From Mucidula mucida (lineage: Eukaryota > Basidiomycota > Agaricomycetes > Agaricales > Physalacriaceae), in the NCBI GenBank assembly GCA_015501055.1, contig JADNYV010000076.1, forward strand, positions 91,490-155,489: 64,000 nucleotides of DNA, read 5' to 3'. Made by a program: the position numbers and the translations under genes. Shown piece by piece: positions 24,079-34,699 of this stretch; position 1 is the stretch's first letter; every line of letters starts with the position of its first letter. The notes under the pieces are model-generated. The model worked only from the letters and a program-made list of their open reading frames with translations, was not told where the DNA came from and did no database searches.

Positions 24079-24756
24079 CGTTCAAGGGTAGGCCTTTTAT
24101 AATACGAGGTTCAATGGCCATCGTTAACGACATCCCATACTTTTGCTGAAAGAACCATTGAGGAACAAGAGGCGCTTGGTATCGCGATAATGGTATGAAA
24201 GGGCAAAGGAAGGCGCGGGCGCGACGCGCCGATCAGGTGATTGCCGATCGTTGCTAAGGCACCGATAAACGTCTTCATGCTGGACTCACTCCTGGTGGAA
24301 TACAACATGGACCATACTGGGAGAAGCCCAAGAACATGTAAAAATGCCCTAAGTACTTGCCACTTGGTCTGATCTTTTGAAACAGCTACCTATACGCCTA
24401 GACTAGATCCCGTCTTGGATAGGGTAATCTGGGTACATCTATGCAAGTGGTATCTCCTACGAGGTAGCCACGTACGCATCTATCTCTCCCTCAATGTCAG
24501 TCTTCATGTTCGGGCCTAAAACCAATATTAATGCCACTCGACGAATGATTTGGCTTATTTCTAAGCATCTCAAACGCAACTGCCCGAGCATGCGTTCAAA
24601 CTTTCCTCCGCTCCAAAGATCCAATCTTCGCCACTCTTCCATATCTTCGATTCCCACTGCGGAAACAACCGAAAGACCGAAGTACCCGTCACATGGTGTG
24701 AATCCTCTTTAGGTTTTCACTTGTGACGTCCGTCCTGAGTTCTGCGCTCACTTCGT

Positions 24757-24983
24757 ATGACCGCCTGCATTGGGGAGATGTCAGTAAGTGAGAACATCTT
24801 CCTGCATCTATATGTGGGCTCATGCAGACTGTCCTGGAACAGTCGCTGCAACAAGAGATTGAAGCTGCGCGACAGGAACACCTTAAACTCCAGGCCAAGA
24901 ACGAGGACCTCAAATTGATTTTCAAGCCTGAAGGTGATCCGGAAGTAGATGCATTCTTTCATTTTATCACAGTGGAGACATAG
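24757..24983 (+). CDS. Possible 60-residue coiled-coil fragment
   Basis: Exon 24757-24783 and exon 24828-24983 join across a 44-nt GTAAGT...GCAG intron. The product is heptad-like: EQSLQQEIEAARQEHLKLQA, followed by KNEDLKLIF and a stop after FITVET. It sits next to the coiled-coil paralogue cluster and may be a decayed relative. The surrounding 24.1-25.9 kb contains only broken frames. A word TCCTAAAACCAAT shared between 24513 and 25908 hints that this stretch is a degraded duplicate of what lies upstream of the next gene. Confidence 0.35.
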
Positions 24984-25950
24984 ATCCCCAGTCCGAGTCG
25001 GATTCACAACCGATGACAGATAGCTTGACGGTTGGGGAAACGTGTGGTTTTTTCATGTCGGTTACAACGGGATTCATGTCCATGTCCAGGTTCTGTATCG
25101 GTCCTAAATCGAAGCGCCCACTATACGGCTTTGTTGCTCACATTATGAAGACGCGGCAACAGGTGTGTCTTTACATCACAAACAGCGCCGATTGACATCT
25201 AACATTAGCAGCATCGGTTCGCTTTAGTTTACCGTCTATTCCGGGGCGATGATGGGCGTTCGACCCCTCAAATCGAGAATCGATCGCAGAAATTCTTGAG
25301 CGCTATACCCTACACCGGCAGGCGTCACTCGGCTATATCCCTCCAACGAAGCTTTTGGGTAAACGTCTCACATTCTCGCGCAAGGCGAAAAAATCTACGT
25401 CCAAGGTATCAGCTCTATAGCGTCTCGCCGATACAACAGATATCGAAATTACTTGGCCACACATCTCTGGCTCTATCCCGAACCCAATGCTGACTGGCAC
25501 TCGTTGAAGACTTCATATGGCGTTTTGCCTTGGCTATGTCCGATGATAAGAAATGATGGTGGTAGGAATTTTCCTTTTCAACTGAAGGGTTTCACGATAG
25601 AACGGCGTCGTTCCGTCGCGTCTCCTTCTCGATATAACTTGGGGCCAGGTCGTTGGATCCTATCATTTGGGAGGGCAACGAGTTGCTTCTCAAACTGAAA
25701 GTGATGTAGCTAACAGGTACGTTTGACAGTCTTCGATGTCCAGACATTTCTGATCTATTCCCGCTCAAGAAAGGAGGGGAGGACATGAATCGTCAAATAC
25801 CGTATGTCTATGCTCTTCATGACGATGTGCGGTTGTACTTACCCACACTTCTTCAGTATAAATACTCAGAGCACCAGCGGAAAAGCATTGGCTGCTTCGG
25901 TAGGTCCTAAAACCAATAGAAGTCATTGGTTTAGTTCCAAAACTTTCTAG

Positions 25951-26659
25951 GTGCCAACCACAAGGCCACTTACGGCAGAGGATCGCGTAGCTCTTCTCGT
26001 AGATCCGCTTCCACTCCAACGGAAGCGTCTGCATGGCACGAGCACTGCGGCCGTGTCTAGCGTCTCACAGCCGGTTCTGAAGAAGCTAAGGGCGGAAGCG
26101 GGCATGAATACGGGTCGATTCCTTCAGGATGACAGTTCAGAAATTTCAGTAAGAAGTATGGATGTCGCGATAAGCGCTTCGAGTCATGAAGGGAGAGAGG
26201 TATGTGGCATAAATCAAATATAAAGGATTCGCTTACAGACTATGGAATTCTTGCAGACGTCATTGGAGGATGTCGCAGCGGGGAGCCATCCTTGTCGAAA
26301 TGTGGAAGATAGAAGCGGCTGCGCGCAATGACCTCGAGTCTCTCTACAAGCATCGCGAAGCCAGCATTCGAGCCGAGATATCCGAAGCACAACAACAACG
26401 CGAGGTTGCTCTACGTGTCGAACTCGCGGCGTTCTATCAGAAGGAGAATGAACGAAGAGAGGCCAACTTACGGGCCGAACTGGAGACCACGTACAAGCGC
26501 GACGTGGAAAGATGTATTGAACTCGAAGGCAGGGTCGCGACGCTGGAGGCGATGCAGGTAAATTGGGAGCAGCGAATCGAAATACTGCAAGAGGAGAAAG
26601 CTATATTGGTCGCGGAGAAAGAGCTTGACGAGAGGAAGGCGAAACTGGTAGCTCTTTGA
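25951..26659 (+). CDS. Coiled-coil protein, paralogue A (5' structure unresolved)
   Basis: The first part (25951-26203) follows a CTTTCTAG acceptor and reads QPVLKKLRAEAG, then SMDVAISASSHEGRE before a GTATGT donor. This matches the N-terminal part of paralogue C at 32.8 kb (RPALKKAKTTTADVAIS). The second part (26270-26659) is a long coiled coil: LVEMWKIEAAARNDLESLY, repeated EVALRVELAAFY-type units, and a C-terminal motif RIEILQEEKAILVAEKE ending KLVAL. The obvious splice puts these two parts in different frames. The gene is therefore either started at 26270, spliced in a way I missed, or frameshifted. It shares its C-terminal motif with genes at 31.2 and 32.3 kb. Confidence 0.5.
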
Positions 26660-26941
26660 GAAGACAGTCTAACATAATCAGCAGTTGCAATCGATACCTT
26701 CAAAGACCGATGAAGATTGAGTACAACCTGATTAGAAAGCATCGTACGGCCTGACGCAGAAGAACCTCAAAGCCATCTGACGGCATCGTGTATACAGAGA
26801 AAATACCAGTCACTCAGTAGAAACGTAGCATTCCGTCTGCGAAACCATTATACGTTGTGGAAACCTAGAAATTTCATAGGGCTGTCCACCGAGCCCAAGA
26901 AATCCTTGACTTGATCTCTGCATAACGTCCTCTTATGGGAT

Positions 26942-27120
26942 CTAATTCCCGCTGACATAGCTGCTCGTCAACAACAAACGTTGCAGCTCGAATTCTCCCT
27001 CAGGCTCGTGCACGTAAACCAAGGTCTTGTGCTCATCGAAGACTTGGTGCCCTGCCCATCTTGACGTCTTTCTTGGACGCAAACAGAGACAGTTCGTATG
27101 AAGGGCCGCACTCATCACCG
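26942..27120 (-). pseudogene. Remnant of the 200-residue orphan family
   Basis: Minus-strand text VFDEHKTLVYVHEPEGEFEL followed by TSSYVSGN parallels PILDERKTFAIVQKKLEI...LTNSYVNGN in the two intact copies at 27.4 and 29.8 kb, in the same order and spacing. The frame is short and lacks both ends. It is in the same orientation as the intact copies, so the family once had at least three members here. Confidence 0.55.
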
Positions 27121-27421
27121 AGAGCAGGTGAGATTCCGTGCTGGAAACATTGCTAGCACACAAGAGGACAATGAAACATTGACGAATCACAGGATAAGAA
27201 CAATGGGAAAGACGTGGGGACTTCGAGAGACGTCGCGCAAGTTGACAAGGGGCAATACAATTGAGATATATTACAGCGATAGGATGTGCGTTACGCTAAC
27301 CATGAGTGAAAAACGGGGCACTGATATACAAGCGACAGTGAACCCTTTGGAGTAAACGATGCGATCTATCGAATATATGATCAGCATAGAGTCGACGTTG
27401 CGTGAAGAACATACAAGCTCA

Positions 27422-28078
27422 CTAAAAGTCGTCCGTGGCGATGAGATCCCCATTGGGCAGCGTGAAAAAGTACCGCGGACACCACACAGTATTGGTGAAA
27501 TCTAAAAACCACCTCGGCTCTTCCTCCAATCCAAAAAAGTCCTTGACCCTCCTTACAACTTCCTCCGAGGGCGTCCCATTCCCATTCACATAGCTATTCG
27601 TCAACGACAAACACCCCATCTCATGATCGGCATCGATGCGCACATTGTCCTCTAGTCTCAGCACCCAAGGTTGCGGTATCTCTAGCTTCTTCTGCACAAT
27701 GGCAAACGTTTTGCGCTCATCGAGTATAGGAATGTTGTCGCCCGTAAGTGGATCTTTGTAGGACGTAAACACTAGACAATCGGCATGATCCCGGGCGTGC
27801 ATTACAGGGACGACCTTCTTCTCGTCCATCGGCCACCCGAAATTGAACTTGGGGGGAGAGTAGTAGACTCCAAGGCGAGCCCTGAGCCCAGAGGGTAGCT
27901 CATGTAAATCTTCCGCCACTTCTAGAGCGGCATCAAGTCCAAGCTATGCAAATAGAGTCCGTTTAGACGAGACTAAATTGATGTGTGAAGTACTTACGCG
28001 GAAACCAGAAGACTTCAAGTTGCGTGGGGGGCGTAGGCCTTCGGGAAGCTTTTCAATAACTTGACTGATGCGGGCCAT
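27422..28078 (-). CDS. Orphan 200-residue protein, copy 1
   Basis: Exon 1 (28078-27998) encodes MARISQVIEKLPEGLRPPRN and ends at a GTAAGT donor. A 54-nt intron leads to exon 2 (27943-27422). The product is soluble with no signal or membrane segment. Distinctive text includes YYSPPKFNFGWPMDEKKVVP, ILDERKTFAIVQKKLEIPQP, EMGCLSLTNSYVNGNGTPSE, RRVKDFFGL and PRYFFTLPNGDLIATDDF at the end. I recognise no family. The upstream region also resembles that of copy 2 (a run around GGTCG...GCTTCAAATA), so the duplication included the promoter. Of the last 165 residues, 12 differ between the two copies. Confidence 0.75.
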
Positions 28079-28555
28079 GATAGCGTTATGGTGGTGGAAG
28101 TCAAGGTTTGATCAATCGGTCGAGGGTGCTTCAAATATCAACAAACAGTGCACCACGTGAGTCTAGCTGCTGTTGATCTCTTTTTGGATATGGACCCACA
28201 GGCTCGTTATTGTTTCCGCATAAACGGAGTAAATGCTTCTCTTTCTAGATGAAAGGCGCTCTGATGCTACAAATACCTCCATATATAGAACAATGAAGTC
28301 CTTGTCTGCTAGATTCGGGGGTCAATCTTCCCTGGATTGGAGGTCAGGCGCCCTACCCACGCGGTGATCAATGGAGGTCCTAGCCATACGCGAGCTTCGC
28401 TTCTGATAGTAAAGATGGCTCCATCTTACTAGGGATGGCTGCTCAGGCGAATCAAAGACTTACCGCCTTTGGATTTTCTTTTGTGCTACATTGGGCCCGT
28501 TGCCCGGAAGGATTGGGGTATATAGCCTGAAAATCGTGGTACACGACGCACACCA

Positions 28556-29541
28556 ATGAGGCGTAAAAACCCCACCACCTCCAAGCCTGAACGTCCTAAA
28601 GTTCGTCGTACGTTGGCCCCTCGTGGTCGCCGTCCCGATATGTTGCCAAACGACTTTGAGTCAACGCTGCGTATGGTGAAAGCTCTGTTTGACAGTGCTG
28701 GCGAGGGCGACGGGCGCGAGGCACCATACTATCAACCCCTTAACCATGCTTTCGCCTACTTCGCGCGCTGCCCAGAGGACCCCAAGGTCACGATTGGAAT
28801 TGCGCCCCAATATTCGTTCAGAAAGGAACTTGTGGGGGCGCAAGTTTCTGATGAAAATACACGAGGTCTGTGATTACTCTACGCTCCGTTGTTCCCATTG
28901 TGCTAAATGGCAGTATTTCAGAGGACCCCGTCGATACGAGATCACGCGTAAAGGCCGAACATATCGCGCTCAATGATGGAATTCCCTCAGACGGACCTGA
29001 AGAAGATATTCTCGCTTCAGATGATGTCACTGAGGGAAATATCAGCGTCTTGTCCGATCTCAAGCCGAACCCCAACTTCCGTAGCGACAGCTACTTGTCC
29101 CCGAAGGACCGCTGGCGAACTCCCGACTTCGTTTTTTTCCAGCACGTCTTGAAACGGAACGACAACGGATTGTATACGGAGTCGACTCCTATATGCATCG
29201 TCGAGATTAAACCTTTGCCTGCCTTCAATCCCGGCGGGGACCATCACATGCCCTCTGTAGCAGCTCGTCGCATCAAGAGCACTTGCGCTCAGCTCAGCAC
29301 TCAACTTGACGTCCTATTCAACGAGTTCAAGAGCCTCAAGGACGTCTTTGCCTTCATTTTTGTCGGACCTTACTACGCGTTCTTTGAATTTGAAGACCGC
29401 TCTTCTGTTGTGGACTACGGCGGCAGGGAGGTACATTCACTCTTTGACGAACATGACTTTGGGGGAGAGTTTCAGAAGTGTTGGCAAAGAATGATGGATG
29501 GGAAAGGAATACAAGTTAGACGAGGGTTTATCCGTACCTAA
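28556..29541 (+). CDS. PD-(D/E)XK nuclease-like protein
   Basis: The first frame (28556 to about 28868) is basic at the start (MRRKNPTTSKPERPKVRRTL) and then reads DFESTLRMVKALFDSAGEGD and YYQPLNHAFAYFARC. It joins through a 44-nt intron (about GTGATT...GGCAG, ending 28912) to a second frame ending at 29541. The key pattern is there: RTPDFVFFQHVLKR with the acidic PD, then about 20 residues on ICIVEIKPLP with the E-x-K, then a helix with Gln residues (CAQLSTQLDVLF). This order (PD...ExK...Q) is that of the PD-(D/E)XK phosphodiesterase fold, seen in restriction enzymes and in many fungal effector or kinase-linked modules. Activity is an inference. It lies between the two orphan copies, on the opposite strand, in a divergent arrangement with copy 1 (478 bp between starts). 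Confidence 0.6.
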
Positions 29542-29833
29542 CGCCGTGGCCGATAATCAATCACATGCCAACCAGATTCCGTCTCGACACTAAACTTTGA
29601 AACTAATCGACACGGATTTTGATTTGGTCGGGTGTTCAGGCTTGACAATCATCTGACAGCTGTTATCTCATAATGCGCACATTCGCCGATTGCTGACGCC
29701 CACTCGCATTATAGTTTGATTCTTTCACTCGTTACGTAAATGCATTACAAGATCAATCAAGGAGAAAAGTGAATTAGAAAGTCCAACGCCCGGGATACTA
29801 TCGACGTCGCGTCTGAATGGCACCCGTTGCTGA

Positions 29834-30489
29834 CTAAAAGTCGTCCGTGGCGATGAGATCCCCATTGGGCAGCGTGAAAAAGTACCGCGGACACCACACA
29901 GTATTGGTGAAATCTAAAAACCACCTTGGCTCTTCGTCCAATCCAAAAAAGTCCTTGACCCTCCTTACAACTTCCTCCGAGGGCGTCCCATTCCCATTCA
30001 CATAACTATTCGTCAACGACAAACAACCCATCTCATGATCAAAGTCGATGCGCACATTGTCCTCCAGTCGCAGCACCCAGGGTTGCGGTATCTCTAGATG
30101 CTTCTGCACGAGGGCAAAGGTTTTACGCTCATCGAGTATAGGGATGTCATCGCCCGTAAGTGGATCTTCGTAGGATGTAAAAACTAGATAATCGGCATGG
30201 TCCCGCGCGCGCATTGTAGGGACGACCTTCTTCTCGTCCATCGGCCACCCGAAATTGAACTTGGGCGGTGAGTAGTAGACTCCAAGGCGCGCTTTCAGCC
30301 CGGAGGGTAGCACGTGTAAATTCTCCGCCACTTCCAGTGCGGTATTGAACCCAAGCTATATAAGAGCTTTAGTTTAGACGTGACCACTGGATAGTATTAA
30401 TCACGTACACGGAAACCAGAGTCTCTGAGGTTGCGTGGAGGTCGTAAGGCCTCCGGGATCTGTCCAATAACTTGACTGAGGCGGGCCAT
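29834..30489 (-). CDS. Orphan 200-residue protein, copy 2
   Basis: Exon 1 (30489-30409, MARLSQVIGQIPEALRPPRN) and exon 2 (30355-29834) join across a 53-nt GTACGT...TATAG intron, giving 200 residues like copy 1. The C-terminal half is almost unchanged relative to copy 1: the last 70 or so residues differ at a single position (LEEEP versus LDEEP). The N-terminal half carries most of the 12 differences. That skew suggests recent gene conversion or strong constraint on the C-terminal half. It ends in the same ATDDF stop. No known family is recognised. The stretch from 30490 to 31180 holds no clear gene. Confidence 0.75.
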
Positions 30490-31180
30490 GATGATAGCAG
30501 AAGTCAAGTTTGTTCAACCGGTCGGCGGCGCTTCAAATACCAGCAAACATTGTCTCACGTGATGCTGGTCCAAATAACCTATTACTGGATGTGGACACAC
30601 AGAGGCTCATTTGTTCACGTCTAAAGGGAAATACTGTAGTCGCTGACGTTCTCCTGGCAAACCTCAAGGATCTGGGTTCGATCTGATGGAATTCCGACTG
30701 AGCCGGCATCACGTCCGAATCCAGGGTTCATCTCTGACTGTCGGGCGCCGTGTAGCTCCAAGATTTTCCAATACATGCTCAAGTCAGTCGCGGTGGCATC
30801 TACGAGAGTCAGTAATTTATTATCGCTCTTCAACATCTTCAGCCAATGTCAAGCTTGAAGCTGACTTTCGACAGAACGCGCTCGAGTACGTTAACCATTT
30901 CTGGCCTCGGTATCTCTGCTGAAATCCCCGCCAAGGATTTTGAAAGGTGAAAGAGAAAAGAGGAAGCATCATCGATCGTGGTACGTATCATCCTTGGAAC
31001 GAATCGCGCACATACTGACCAGCGCATAGCAGTTCCAGAAACGCACAAGTCGCGAAAGTCTATCCTACTGCGATACGCGGCGACGTCAGTCATTCTCGCT
31101 GCTATAGATAGCGCGTTACCAATAGTCTGAAGTCTGCTTAGGCAACGGCTCCTACTTCTCAAACAGCGGATCAAGGTGCC

Positions 31181-32096
31181 ATGAATCCCAAAATGACTGG
31201 GAAACAGTCAAAGCGCAAGAGGTCGTACGAGACTTCCGGTCTCCCCGAGTGGCGAATAACTTTAAGTGACGATGAAACGCTCGAGGTATGTCGTACGGGC
31301 ACGAAAAATGTCGCGCTTTGATTGCTAACTCGCATATTCTCTCACTGAACAGATGGGGCGACGACGGGAGTTCATCCTAGTTGAAATGAAAAAGACAGCC
31401 AAAGCGTGCGAGGACACACTGCGCGTTGAGCTCGAGGCGCTTCACAAGAAACGCGAAGAGGACATTCGAGCGGCCTTGAAGGAGGAATACACACTACGTG
31501 AAGACACTCTACGCGCCGAACTCGAATCTCTCTACCGGAAATGCGAGGCCGACGCTCGAACAGCGTCTGCCAAACGCTTCGACGGCGTTAGAACTGAAGC
31601 GGCAAAGGAGCACAGGCAACGCGAGGATGCTCTACGCCATCAATTTGAATCGGGCTTCAAGAAATGGGCGGCCCAGGCCCGGATAGCGTGCGAGAAGCGT
31701 ATATGGGATACTAGAGTGGGGGTGGAGCAGGAGCACAAGCAACTTGAGGCGACTCTTCGGGCTGAACTCGAAGGACAGTCCCAGGCCAAGGTCGAGGAAC
31801 ACATGCGCCGTAACGCCAATCTGCGTCTTGAGCTCGAAGCTCTTTTGCAAAAAGAGAGGGCTGAGATGGATAAGGCGATGGATCAGCTGCGGGTTGAATT
31901 GCAGTCGAAGTCCAAACGTGACGTTGAGCGGTTGGAAGAATTGGAAGCCGAGCTTGTAGTTGAGAAAGTCAAGCCGGCGGGAGCGCATCGCAGGATCGAA
32001 ATACTGGAAGAAGAGAACGCCGTATTGGCGGCAGAGAAGGAGCTCATAGAAAGGAAATCGAGACTAGCGCTTCTTCAAGGAAGTGGTCTCGAATAA
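31181..32096 (+). CDS. Coiled-coil protein, paralogue B, 282 residues
   Basis: Exon 1 (31181-31285) encodes a short basic start (MNPKMTGKQSKRKRSYETSG). A 67-nt intron leads to exon 2 (31353-32096). Almost all of the rest is a continuous coiled coil built from repeats of the type EDTLRAELESLYRKCEADAR, with LR(A/V)ELE(A/S)L recurring roughly every 40 residues. It ends with the family motif EILEEENAVLAAEKELIERK. The first exon's KRKR could be a nuclear localisation signal. Its best relatives visible are paralogue A (26.3 kb) and C (32.3 kb). The function is unknown; the likely role is self-assembly or scaffolding. Confidence 0.75.
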
Positions 32097-32306
32097 GCAG
32101 TTATCCATACGCACTGCGCCCATCTTCCCTTAGTTTGTTCTACGTCAAGTCAATTCTCTTTACTGCTCTTTGTTGAACATGCATATGCTGCAAGCGATTG
32201 ATGATACCTGCAGACTTTTTTTTTGATATCAAATGTTGTAAAGCAATAGTACACTGAGCTGTCTCCTGAATGACGAGATAGATGGCCACTGTAATGTAAA
32301 TGTAAT

Positions 32307-32813
32307 TTAAATTGCAGCCTTGTCACGAAGCGCCGCCAACCTCGCTTTCCTCTCCCCACGCTCTCTCTCTGCAACCAGAATTCCGTTCTCCTCTTCCAAT
32401 ATCTCAATCATATGCTTCAAGACCGCCTGCTTCTCCCTCTCCAATACAAGTTCAGCACACAGGCTCTCAGCACCGCGTCGAGATACTGATTCGTGTTCGG
32501 ATCCGAAGCGTTCATCGAAGGCCGCGGGGGGTTCAAACATATCTTGCAGTAATTCATGCGGCTTATAATAATAAACATCACCTGTCTGAGCAGGTCGAGG
32601 TGAGTTATCCGATATAGCACTCGGTTGGATAGTATTTGTCTCCTTACTTTCCCGCGACTCGGCAGATATAGCGACGTCAGCAGTCGTTGTCTTTGCCTTC
32701 TTCAAGGCTGGTCGAGAAGTATCAGCACTCACGCCCTGCTCGAGGGTCTGCGAGCTCTTCCTCCTCCTTTTGTGCATGGGATCCTTCATCCGAAGTTTAT
32801 CGGTGGCCTGCAT
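32307..32813 (-). CDS. Coiled-coil protein, paralogue C, 168 residues
   Basis: One open exon starts MQATDKLRMKDPMHKRRRKS (basic, possible nuclear signal). It continues with RPALKKAKTTTADVAISAES, which parallels paralogue A, then YYYKPHELLQDMFEPPAAF. The C-terminal coiled coil closes with EILEEENGILVAERERGERK and RLAAL. It faces paralogue B tail to tail, 210 bp apart. It has a much shorter coiled coil than paralogues A and B. An upstream exon beyond 32813 cannot be excluded. No function is known. Confidence 0.65.
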   Translation of the reverse strand: MQATDKLRMKDPMHKRRRKSSQTLEQGVSADTSRPALKKAKTTTADVAISAESRESKETNTIQPSAISDNSPRPAQTGDVYYYKPHELLQDMFEPPAAFDERFGSEHESVSRRGAESLCAELVLEREKQAVLKHMIEILEEENGILVAERERGERKARLAALRDKAAI

Positions 32814-33257
32814 TCCATAGCGTTGGAGATTTAGGCAAGACCTAGCAGTATCGTACTTGTTCGCGGGTGGGGTCGAAGATTACCAGTCTTGCCGCTTGAT
32901 ACGTAAGTATGAGCTTGGCTGGATGGGAAACGATGTCAACGTACTCAACGAGTCTGCTCTCTTTCTCGTAGCAATGCCGTTGTAACGCGGTTCAAGAAAG
33001 TTATCGATGAACCTATCCCTCTGATGTCGATAGGGAAGCGTTGAGAATGAGGAACGACTTAAGTCGTCGAGTACTCACAGGAGAGTGTCGCGTGAGCAAT
33101 TCGAGTACGATACAGTAGAAGATACGAGACAGAGTCTGTACGCGCGCGACACAGATTGAAGGCAAATCTGACAGACGATGTTGATGGGCCACTTGAAACT
33201 CCGCGACATTACGTGAGCTATCAAACCCTAACCTGACGCTCCTTGACGCGTACCACC

Positions 33258-34656
33258 ATGTCAGACCCAAATGACACGAATACTCACGGTTTCTCGCTGT
33301 CTGGAGGCCCCGCTGAGCGCCTGCCCGAGTCATGGGCGCGCCCGTCGACGACGAGAAGGGTAGGCAGAGTCGGCGACTGGAACAATGCAGGGTACGTGCC
33401 ATCTCCAGAGGCCGTGACGCTCATTAAAGGAATCTACAGCGGTGGATCTAGTAGGAGCTCTTCTGGAGGTGGTGGTGGTCCAAGAATCGCATCGCTGAGA
33501 GATTTGAGTGGACCATCTGCCCCGGCACCGCCGCCATCGTTTGGCGGTGGCGGCCATGACTCGGACGACGAGGACGATCAGCCACGCGGCGCAGAAAGCT
33601 GGTTTGCCGGCGGAGAACGCAGGTTAGATACCGCCCTCTTTTGCTGATGCCGATCTGACCTGGGTTATCCAGTGGAATATCCGTACAAAATCCAGACCAT
33701 GCCAGAGGGAATGTTCCCGGCGGCAATATGGTTAGAGATCTCCTGCGACGCGCGGCCGAGTACGTCAGCCCATCTATATATGTGGCGTCCATTAATGGTC
33801 GAACATAGAGCCGGTCCAGCATTACCCCCCGCAACTGGATCCAGTCGGGCAGGCGCCTTTGCTGGTGGAGGGCACACGCTTGGAAGTGATGACATCGAGA
33901 GTTCTTATATCCCCGATCCCAATGCTCCTGAAGATCCCGAGCAGGAGACGGCGATTCGTCATTTGACTTTCTGGCGCGACGGGTTCACGGTGGAGGATGG
34001 GGAATTGATGCGTTACGATGATCCCAACAATGAGACCATTCTCGCAGAGATAAATTCTGGGTACGCTATATGTGCTGCTCGTATAGGCCAAACTAATCGA
34101 TGTCGTCTGCAGCCGTGCGCCACCATCCATCCTCAATGTCCTACCCGGCCAGCCTGTCGAGCTTCGCGTTGACAGACAGATTGATCAAGACTATGTTGCG
34201 CCGAAGCGTTCTGGTTTCTTTGGCTCTGGAAACCGTCTTGGTGCTCCTGTGCCTGGGCAGGCCGCTGCATCTTCGTCCTCAATGCCCGGCGGTTTCTCTG
34301 CTCCGTCGTCGGCGCCGGCTGCCTCTTCGCCTGCTGCTCCAGGCGGCACCAAATTCGAAGTTGATCAAACTCTGCCCACCACAAGCATTCAAATTCGTCT
34401 TGCAGATGGGACGAGGATGGTCTGCCGCATGAACCTTACTCACACCGTGCTTGACATTCGTAACTTCATCAATGCGTATGTCTACTCTCCCGACTAGAAC
34501 TATGACTAAAGTCGTTCGAAAAGATCACGTCCGGAAAACTTGACGCGGCCGTATACAATTGGCACGACGTTCCCGAACAAGACGTTGGATGACAATACGC
34601 AGACTGTTGAGGCGGCGGGGTTGAAGAACAGTGTGATTGTGCAACGGTGGGCATAA
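33258..34656 (+). CDS. p47/Shp1-like SEP and UBX domain protein, Cdc48 adaptor
   Basis: Five exons (33258-33622, 33673-33759, 33809-34060, 34113-34475, 34524-34656) keep frame and give 399 residues. The N-terminus is disordered, with a [18 protein letters not shown] stretch and an acidic [17 protein letters not shown] run leading to [15 protein letters not shown]. The SEP domain follows ([37 protein letters not shown]). A Ser/Ala/Pro linker precedes the C-terminal UBX domain ([42 protein letters not shown]). In yeasts this protein recruits the AAA ATPase Cdc48/p97 to ubiquitinated and membrane targets. No N-terminal UBA domain is visible in this model; an upstream exon could hold it. Confidence 0.88.
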
Positions 34657-34699
34657 GAAGAAGTAGAATGCATAGACAAAGCTTTTGTATCGATACCAA

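Noticed and set aside
30621..30836. Minus-strand frame with GIPSD-like text recalling the PD-(D/E)XK gene
   Set aside because: The similarity covers under 25 residues with many mismatches and is not enough to call a remnant.
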